Of a stretch of 49,997 nt of DNA, positions 44,158-49,997 are shown in pieces. Positions within the stretch are counted from its first letter, which is position 1. The number at the start of each line of letters is the position of its first letter. The notes under the pieces were generated by a model. That model had not been told where the DNA came from. It searched no databases and saw only the letters and a list, made by a program, of their open reading frames with translations. Source of the DNA: a virus; IMG/VR virus record IMGVR_UViG_3300028840_001400, positions 1 through 49,997 of that record; one strand, written 5' to 3'. The translations under genes were made by a program, and so were the position numbers.

Positions 44158-46409
44158 GATCTATAATCGCGCGTATTCGAGCGGACGCCTCGCAGATGAT
44201 GGCGACATTCGCTAGCGCGAAGGCCCAGACGCGGGGGTTCGGGAACGCGATCGGTACTATCGGCGCCGGGTTTACTAAAGCGGCCGCCCTTACTACTGGC
44301 TTCGGCGTCGCGGTAGGCGGGATCGTAAAGGTTACCGGCGACTTCCAGCAGACTATGGCGAACGTCGGCGCCGTTACCGGGGCCGTCGGGCAGGATATGG
44401 ACGAGCTCTCGACGATCGCCGTCGAAATGGGTAAGTCTACTATCTTCTCCGCGTCCGAAGCGGGACAGGCGATGTTTAACCTCGGCTCGGCCGGGATCAA
44501 AGCGGCCGACGACTTCCGGAATATCCTCAAGCCCTCCTTGGATCTCGCGGCCGCCGCTCAAGCGGATATCGGCTTCGTTACCGAGACTGTTATCGGTAAT
44601 ATCCGAGCCTTCGGTCTCGAGACAACCGACGCGGGTAGAGTAGCGAATATCTTCTCGGCCGCGAACGAGAATAGCGCTCTTACCGCCGAGCGCCTCGCGA
44701 ACGCCTTGAGGCCCGTCGCTCCCCTTGCCGGATCTATCGGCGTAGAGCTCGAGGATACCTCCGCCGCACTAGGCGTCCTAGTAAACCGGAACTTCCAAGC
44801 CGAGGAAGCGGGTACGGCTCTTCGGAATATCTTCCTTCGTTTAGCGAAGCCCGTCGGCGACGCGAAAGTAATCCTCGACGAAGCAGGCTTTTCCGCCGAG
44901 CGACTAGGCGAGCTTACGAAGGATCCGGTAGAGCTTGTCCGTCAGCTCGGCGAAGCTAACTTTACTACCGCCGAGGCCGTAACGATATTCGGCGCTCGAG
45001 CCGTCGGCGCTTTCCGCGCTCTCGAGGGCGGCGTAGATGATATGGAAGATCTCCGGGACGCTATTACCGGAACGGATAGCGCCTCGAGGATCGCGACGCG
45101 GCAGCTCGATACCTTTAATTCTCAAGTCAAGCTAATGAAGTCCGCGCTCGAGGCTCTCGTTATAACGATCGGGACTAGACTCCTCCCGGTATTCCGCCGC
45201 TGGGTAGAACGCGCGACGGAGATGATCGGAACGGCGATCGACTTCGTCGAAGCGAACGGCGAGCTCGTAAAGGAGCTAATCCTCGGCGCCGGGAAGTTCC
45301 TCGTTATTACGACGGCGGCGCTCGGCTTCTTAAACGTCCTCGCTAAGATCCTTGTCGTCGGACCGAAGATCGTCGCAGCGGTTAAGGTAATTACGCTCGG
45401 TATGCCCTGGGCGGCCCTAGCGGCCGCGATCGGCTTCGTTATCGTAAAGATAATCGATATGAGGATTAAGGTACTCGAGGCCAAGAGCGCTATGGCCGGA
45501 CTTCTCGCGACGAATAAGAAGCTAGCCGAGAACTTCGGGAAGACCGCCGACGCTCTAAAGAAGGTAAACGGAGATTTCGATAAGGCGAACGAGATTATCG
45601 CCGAGCGGGGGATCAAGCTCCCGTTTGTTATCCAGAGCGAGGAAGATCTCGCTAGAGCGATTAAGATCGTCGAGGGGGCGCAGCGCTCGAGGATAGAGGC
45701 GGACGAAGCCTTGACTACGCAGGAGGTCCAGAGTAGCCAAGAGCGAGCGGAGGCCGCGAGGATAGAGGAGCAGGAGAAGCTAAACGCCGAGCTCGAGCGA
45801 CTCGGTCTATCTACCGAAGCGAATATAGAGCATACGCAGACGCTTACCGATCTGGACGATTTGAGGAAGGCTAACGCGATCGACGCCTTTCTCGGGATGA
45901 GCGACGCGGGCACGGAGCTATTTAGCGCTCTTATCAAGGGAGAGCAGAGCGCCGAGGCGTCCTTCAATGCGTTTATTAAGAGTATTCGCGATACCTTTAT
46001 CCGCTCTATCTCCGCGATGATAGCGAAGGCCGTAGTATTCTTCGCGGTTATTAAGCCCCTCGGCGGCCTCTTCGGTCTCGGCGGCCTATCCTTCCGAGGC
46101 TTTATGGGCTTTAGCGAGGGGGGTATTATCCCGGCGCAGGGTGGCCTAATCCCGAGAGGCGAAGATACGCTAGTCGCGGCTCAAGCTGGCGAGGCAATTC
46201 TTACGCGCGACGCCGTTCGTAATCTAGGCGGCCCCTCCGGGATTCAACAGATCAACGAGACCGACGGCCGAGCGGGAGCAGGCGGCGAGGGCGGCGATAC
46301 CTTTATCTTCGACGTCCGCTCGCTTACCGGCCGCCCGACTCAGGACGACGTAGACTTTATCAAAGAGGCTGTTCAGGACGCGAAGCGACAGTCGCCGGGA
46401 GGGATCTAA
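44139..46409 (+). CDS. Tape measure protein
   Basis: This 756-residue protein starts with GTG. The N-terminal half has the TP901-type core: FQQTMANVGAVTGAVGQDMDELSTIAVEMGKSTIFSASEAG, AGTALRNIFLRLA, and so on. Hydrophobic segments near 375-430 (FLVITTAALGFLNVLAKILV) may insert into the host membrane at DNA delivery. A coiled coil follows (500-560), then a Gly-rich C-terminus with GFSEGGIIPAQGG and EAILTRDAVRNLGG. From residue count the tail would be about 110 nm long, a rough estimate at 0.15 nm per residue. Confidence 0.92.
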   Translation: MADRDVGSIIARIRADASQMMATFASAKAQTRGFGNAIGTIGAGFTKAAALTTGFGVAVGGIVKVTGDFQQTMANVGAVTGAVGQDMDELSTIAVEMGKSTIFSASEAGQAMFNLGSAGIKAADDFRNILKPSLDLAAAAQADIGFVTETVIGNIRAFGLETTDAGRVANIFSAANENSALTAERLANALRPVAPLAGSIGVELEDTSAALGVLVNRNFQAEEAGTALRNIFLRLAKPVGDAKVILDEAGFSAERLGELTKDPVELVRQLGEANFTTAEAVTIFGARAVGAFRALEGGVDDMEDLRDAITGTDSASRIATRQLDTFNSQVKLMKSALEALVITIGTRLLPVFRRWVERATEMIGTAIDFVEANGELVKELILGAGKFLVITTAALGFLNVLAKILVVGPKIVAAVKVITLGMPWAALAAAIGFVIVKIIDMRIKVLEAKSAMAGLLATNKKLAENFGKTADALKKVNGDFDKANEIIAERGIKLPFVIQSEEDLARAIKIVEGAQRSRIEADEALTTQEVQSSQERAEAARIEEQEKLNAELERLGLSTEANIEHTQTLTDLDDLRKANAIDAFLGMSDAGTELFSALIKGEQSAEASFNAFIKSIRDTFIRSISAMIAKAVVFFAVIKPLGGLFGLGGLSFRGFMGFSEGGIIPAQGGLIPRGEDTLVAAQAGEAILTRDAVRNLGGPSGIQQINETDGRAGAGGEGGDTFIFDVRSLTGRPTQDDVDFIKEAVQDAKRQSPGGI

Positions 46410-46849
46410 TGGAGAGCCAGCTCGCCCTAGTAAAGGGAAAGGCTTTCAACCCGCGATTAGTCGGAGGCGGCGACTCGATCGAGTTTACCTATGACTTTAC
46501 AAGCGCCCGAGGAGCCGATCGCCCTATTGAAAATATCCGGGAGTTCCAGACTATCGGCGGTTCTAGGAAGAAGCAGGCCGAGACCGACAAATATCGGATT
46601 ACGCTATCGTGGTATGAACCGAACGACAACGTACCGGAGCGGATCTACGCGGCGAGAGATTATAATAGCGATCGCGCTCAGACGTTTACCTATATTCATA
46701 GCGATAAGATAATCGGCCGAGCGCTCGCCGGTAGCGGCGAGGGGAGTAGCCTTACGGTCTATATCGCTAACTTCCGGGCTAGGCGAGCCGGGAGAAACGA
46801 GTTCGGGCAGGACTCCTACTTCTGCGAGCTTACGATACAGGAGATCTAA
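46409..46849 (+). CDS. Tail protein after the tape measure (distal tail candidate)
   Basis: This 146-residue protein overlaps the tape measure gene by 1 base. It is beta-rich: FTYDFTSARGADRPIENIRE, DKYRITLSWYEPND, SSLTVYIANFRARR and a final YFCELTIQEI. Size and place fit a small distal-tail or tail-tip adaptor. The family is not recognised with certainty. Confidence 0.72.
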   Translation: MESQLALVKGKAFNPRLVGGGDSIEFTYDFTSARGADRPIENIREFQTIGGSRKKQAETDKYRITLSWYEPNDNVPERIYAARDYNSDRAQTFTYIHSDKIIGRALAGSGEGSSLTVYIANFRARRAGRNEFGQDSYFCELTIQEI

Positions 46850-46850
46850 A

Positions 46851-48347
46851 GTGAAGAGCGCTGGCGCGGTAGAGGAAAAATACTTCCAGCTCCTCCGGGG
46901 CGGGCCGCTCGAGCCGGTCGCGCGCGTTAAGTACGTTGATGACGCTAGCGTAGATCAGACGATCGGCGAGGAAGTCCAGAGCCTCTCGATTAGGATAGAC
47001 CGCGACGACGAACGCGAGACCGACTTCCTACTTATCCCGCCAGCTTCTACGCTAAGGCTCGAGTTCGCTAACGTCAATAAGCAATTCGTAAACGGCTTCG
47101 GCGGCGCTTACGACGGCGTAATTACGCGCGGCCGACGATTCAAGCCCGAGCTAGGACACAAGATAGAAGGCGTCGATTACTTCTTCGAGCAGGGACTATA
47201 TATCTCGGACGATCCGAGCTTTAACGTATCGCCGAGCGCCAACGTAACGGTAAGCGCCCGGGACTTCTTCGGAATCCTAGTAGATAGTACCGTCTCGATC
47301 GATAGTATCTCGAGTATCAAGGCCGAGGATTATATTATCGAGATCCTCCAGCGCGTCGGCCTAAAGGCTAGCGACTACAATATCCCGCTTACAGCGACGA
47401 CGCTACTCAATACGCCGGTCGTCGAGAATGAGAACGCGGCCGAGTTACTCTCGGAGGTAATGGAATACCTCCAACTCGAAGACAACTATCGGCTTAATAT
47501 CAAGGCGCAGAAGATAACTCTCGAAATACCGAGTACCGACGTCTTGGCGGCCGACTACGTCTTCCATTGGGTAATGCATATTACCGAGCCTTACTCGCGG
47601 AAAGACGATACGCTTAAGTTACTACGGCGCCTTACGGTTACCAAGGCGAAGCCGACAGTTCAGGCCGGGAAAGTTCAGGGGACGCAGAGCGGCAAGACCG
47701 AGGCGGACCTTCCCTTCGTACATAACTTTACGAACGGTCCGGCGATCCGCGTCTCTTGGAGGCAGGGCGATAGCGATACTCTAGAGATCGTCGAGACCGC
47801 GAGAACGACGAGCTCGATTACGCTAGATCGCCGCAACCCGACGGATACCGGGAGCTGGAGTCTCGAAGTTTGGGGCGATAAGGTAACCTCGGGGACCGTC
47901 GGCGAAACGGCTAGCGGCGAGAATATCCGGCTTAATCGCGGCAAGACCCGGGAGATCGTTAATCGCTTCGTGCAGAACTCAACCGAGGCGCGCGATCTAG
48001 CCGACGCGCTAGCGGTAACCCTATTCTCCGAGCGCGTACGCGCTACTTTCAAGGCCGCGCACGGATGGCTCTTAGGAGAGATTAACGATCTCGTTCGGCT
48101 CGTAGAGAAATACTCGAACGACAAGCGCTTATATCATCAGGTCCAGCTTACTCACGACTATACGACCGCGCCGACTAAGCTCGATACTAAAATCGTCGCC
48201 GAGTTCGCTGGCCTAACCGAGGCAATCCAGAAATACGATCTCGGTTTCAAATATGATATAGGCCGGATCTACGACGAGCGCTACGACGTCGGCGAGCAGA
48301 GTCAAGAGGATACATCATTTAGGGGAGCCGTTATTAGTACGCCGTAA
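46851..48347 (+). CDS. Tail hub/baseplate-like protein
   Basis: This 498-residue protein starts with GTG 2 bases after the previous stop. The N-terminal third carries VQSLSIRIDRDDERETDFLL and NVTVSARDFFGILVDS. The middle has AEDYIIEILQRVGLKASDYNIP and ENENAAELLSEVMEYLQLEDN, which recall the hub (gp27-like) beta-barrels with an inserted helical segment. The C-terminus has AHGWLLGEINDLVRLVEKYS. It is likely to form the central tail tip channel and to bind the fiber. The fold is inferred from pattern and position. Confidence 0.7.
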   Translation: MKSAGAVEEKYFQLLRGGPLEPVARVKYVDDASVDQTIGEEVQSLSIRIDRDDERETDFLLIPPASTLRLEFANVNKQFVNGFGGAYDGVITRGRRFKPELGHKIEGVDYFFEQGLYISDDPSFNVSPSANVTVSARDFFGILVDSTVSIDSISSIKAEDYIIEILQRVGLKASDYNIPLTATTLLNTPVVENENAAELLSEVMEYLQLEDNYRLNIKAQKITLEIPSTDVLAADYVFHWVMHITEPYSRKDDTLKLLRRLTVTKAKPTVQAGKVQGTQSGKTEADLPFVHNFTNGPAIRVSWRQGDSDTLEIVETARTTSSITLDRRNPTDTGSWSLEVWGDKVTSGTVGETASGENIRLNRGKTREIVNRFVQNSTEARDLADALAVTLFSERVRATFKAAHGWLLGEINDLVRLVEKYSNDKRLYHQVQLTHDYTTAPTKLDTKIVAEFAGLTEAIQKYDLGFKYDIGRIYDERYDVGEQSQEDTSFRGAVISTP

Positions 48348-48359
48348 AGGAGGAAAGCT

Positions 48360-49733
48360 ATGTCGCAACGATTCGAGGGAGCGCAACAGCTCAACGAGAT
48401 AATATTTCAGGACTTTATCGATAGCTTCCCGCACCGGGATAACTACGATCTAATCGGTCAGGTAGTCGCGTCTCACGCGACGGATATCGAGGCGCTCCAG
48501 AACGCGGGGACGCCTCCGGGGAGTTCGAGCGCCGAGGTTATTGCCGCGAGGCATCAGGCGGCGGATCTTAGCGATAGGCTTCAGGATAGTCAGACCGAAA
48601 AGGACTGGGGCGTCTCGGCTGGCGTTCTAAACGAAATGGAAGTCCAAGCTCAAGGTACGCCCGACGATACCGTTAAGGTCGAGACCGGTCAGGGAATGGC
48701 GCTCGGCCGAATCTTTAGGAAGGCGGTAACGCAGACGGTAGATCCGGCCGACTTCTCCGGCGGCGAGACGAATCCGAGGATCGACGTTATATACGTCGGC
48801 TCGACAGGCACCGTAGGAGCGACGACCGGCCTCCCCGCCGCTACCCCGCTACCCGAGAAGATACCGAACGGAACGATCGAGCTCGCGCGGTTATACCTAG
48901 TCCCGAGCGGGGGAGCTCCTAACGTCCCGCTTCCGATCAAGGACTTCAACGACGGGACCAATAGCTTTATTATACTCAAGCTCGATCGCTTCCTCCAGCG
49001 GATTCGCGGCGAGCATACGCGAATGATCCGCGTCAATCAGATACGTAACGGCTCCTTCGGGACGCTAGATAGCGCCGGGGCGATCTGGAACTGGTCCGGG
49101 ACGAACGCGACTATCGCGCAGGACGCCGACGCGCTCTTCCCGAATAAGTCGATGAAGATAACTAACGACGGGGCGAATAGCGTACATTACGCTAGTCAGC
49201 AGCTTACGACAATAGACTACCTCAAGGGGAACTGGATTACCGTCTCCCTGTGGATCAAACTTAGCTCTCCGACGTCGGGCGATATCTCCTGCGCGGTAAA
49301 GATAAAGCAGACGGGCGACGTGCCCGAGGGCGATATTACCGTTACCGCGCGAATCAATAGCGAGATGTGGCAGCGCGTAGTCGTCCAGGCCTTTATCGAT
49401 AACGATACGACGCAGGTAGACGTCGAGGTATATCCCGACGGTACGGCGGTTCAGGTTTCGACGACGGCCGTCCTAATTGACGGAGTTATGGCGACGCGCG
49501 GCCTAGAGGTAGTCGGCTTCCAGTTCCCCGAGCCAGTAGTCTACGAGCCGGACGGCTCGGTAAGGATTACGGACCTTACCCTCTACAACGATCTCCTAGT
49601 AAACGGAGACCTAGACGTAGACGGAGACCTAGACGTGGACGGTATCGCCCGGATAGGCGGAACGCTTACCCTAGACAAGGGCTTCAACGGGGTAGGCGCG
49701 AGCTTCAAGAACCTGTTATTCTTCAGATCATAG
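48360..49733 (+). CDS. Tail fiber or receptor-binding protein
   Basis: This 457-residue protein has an N-terminal adaptor with FQDFIDSFPHRDNYDL and a region that resembles the phage DUF of tail attachment (VKVETGQGMALGRIFRKAVT, then NPRIDVIYVGSTGTV). The middle (240-390) looks like a carbohydrate-binding jelly roll (NQIRNGSFGTLDSAGAIWNW ... YLKGNWITVSLWIKLSSPTSG). The C-terminus has a short beta-helix-like repeat encoded by an 18-base tandem repeat (49603-49638, DLDVDG). It would recognise the host surface sugar. Confidence 0.8.
   Translation: MSQRFEGAQQLNEIIFQDFIDSFPHRDNYDLIGQVVASHATDIEALQNAGTPPGSSSAEVIAARHQAADLSDRLQDSQTEKDWGVSAGVLNEMEVQAQGTPDDTVKVETGQGMALGRIFRKAVTQTVDPADFSGGETNPRIDVIYVGSTGTVGATTGLPAATPLPEKIPNGTIELARLYLVPSGGAPNVPLPIKDFNDGTNSFIILKLDRFLQRIRGEHTRMIRVNQIRNGSFGTLDSAGAIWNWSGTNATIAQDADALFPNKSMKITNDGANSVHYASQQLTTIDYLKGNWITVSLWIKLSSPTSGDISCAVKIKQTGDVPEGDITVTARINSEMWQRVVVQAFIDNDTTQVDVEVYPDGTAVQVSTTAVLIDGVMATRGLEVVGFQFPEPVVYEPDGSVRITDLTLYNDLLVNGDLDVDGDLDVDGIARIGGTLTLDKGFNGVGASFKNLLFFRS
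49603..49638 (+). repeat. 18-base tandem repeat in the fiber gene
   Basis: Two copies of an 18-base unit differ at one base and encode G-D-L-D-V-D twice. It lies in the C-terminal trimer-like part of the fiber. Copy number changes would lengthen the fiber without a frameshift. Confidence 0.85.
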
Positions 49734-49742
49734 GAGGAGGCC

Positions 49743-49997
49743 ATGGCTTGGGATACATTCGCGCCGGTAGGGGTAGACGGGAGCTTTAGCTCCCTAGACG
49801 ACGATCAAGTAACCGTCTATACGGCACCGGCTAGTACGCGGGCTATTATCAAGCAGATGCAGGTGCGGGTTTCTCTTGCGAGTGCCGCCCCCGAGATAGA
49901 CCTACTCGTAGCGGGGCGCTACTTGTATAACGACAACCCTACTAGCGGGGATATATATAACTTCTGCTCGGCAAATACGGTAAACGCTATTAATATC
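49743..49997 (+). CDS. Small tail/virion protein, N-terminal part (gene continues at base 1)
   Basis: The ATG at 49743 follows AGGAGGAGG. The frame runs off the window end and continues in frame in the repeat copy at 1-258, giving about 122 residues. The N-terminus (AWDTFAPVGVDGSFSSLDDD, then VTVYTAPASTRAIIKQMQV) resembles small phage tail proteins in which an exposed strand follows T-x-Y-T-A-P. Such proteins often follow the fiber gene. Function is inferred from position. Confidence 0.82.
   Translation, partial: MAWDTFAPVGVDGSFSSLDDDQVTVYTAPASTRAIIKQMQVRVSLASAAPEIDLLVAGRYLYNDNPTSGDIYNFCSANTVNAINI
49854..49997. repeat. Terminal direct repeat, right copy (contig overlap)
   Basis: Exact repeat of 1-144. 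Joining the two copies restores one continuous gene and gives a circular map of 49,853 bases. Confidence 0.97.

Overview
The window is an essentially complete genome of a tailed bacterial virus with siphovirus-like morphogenesis genes. The first 144 bases (1-144) are repeated exactly at 49854-49997. The repeat falls inside a tail gene that reads straight across the junction (start 49743, stop 258). This is therefore the overlap of a circular or circularly permuted contig with about 49,853 unique bases, not a true terminus. A consensus sigma-70 promoter, strong AGGAGG ribosome sites and two peptidoglycan hydrolases point to a bacterial host. I cannot name the host. I see no integrase, recombinase or CI-like repressor, so nothing supports a temperate lifestyle.

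Layout. (1) 49743 through the junction to 3286, plus strand: tail tip and lysis (two peptidoglycan hydrolases, membrane and exported proteins), ending at a bidirectional terminator at 3401. (2) 3448-5356, minus strand: six small early genes, including a SpoVG homologue, a possible histone-fold protein and zinc-ribbon proteins, driven by a consensus promoter at 5395-5423. (3) 5747-25905, plus strand: recombination and replication (annealing protein, RecB-like nuclease, initiator with a candidate internal origin, AAA+ loader), then a DNA-modification block (11397-15192), RusA, and about 35 small accessory genes ending at a terminator near 25930. (4) 26055-49733, plus strand: DNA packaging with one tRNA-Thr, terminase, a portal-MuF fusion, a protease-scaffold with an internal start, an HK97-type capsid protein, an insert of four exported or anchored proteins (36076-40220), connectors, a tail protein, a frameshifted tail chaperone, tape measure, tail hub and fiber.

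The most interesting content is the operon 11397-14274. Gene one is a close homologue of CmoA, the enzyme that makes carboxy-S-adenosylmethionine (Cx-SAM). Gene two is an asparagine-synthetase-type ATP pyrophosphatase without the glutaminase domain. Gene three is a C5-cytosine DNA methyltransferase whose motif X reads Gly-Arg-Ala-Val instead of Gly-Asn-Ala-Val. A basic residue at exactly this asparagine is the change known from protein engineering to let such an enzyme accept Cx-SAM. I infer a pathway from cytosine to 5-carboxymethylcytosine, which the second gene would then amidate or conjugate to an amine. The neighbouring second methyltransferase (14284) keeps the normal Asn and acts as an internal control. 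It carries a 294-residue open frame in the +1 register that itself resembles a phage protein family.

Most of the genome is strikingly poor in TpG and CpA while rich in CpG and TpA. Two stretches (10392-11396 and about 14580-15180) lack this bias and look foreign or differently constrained.
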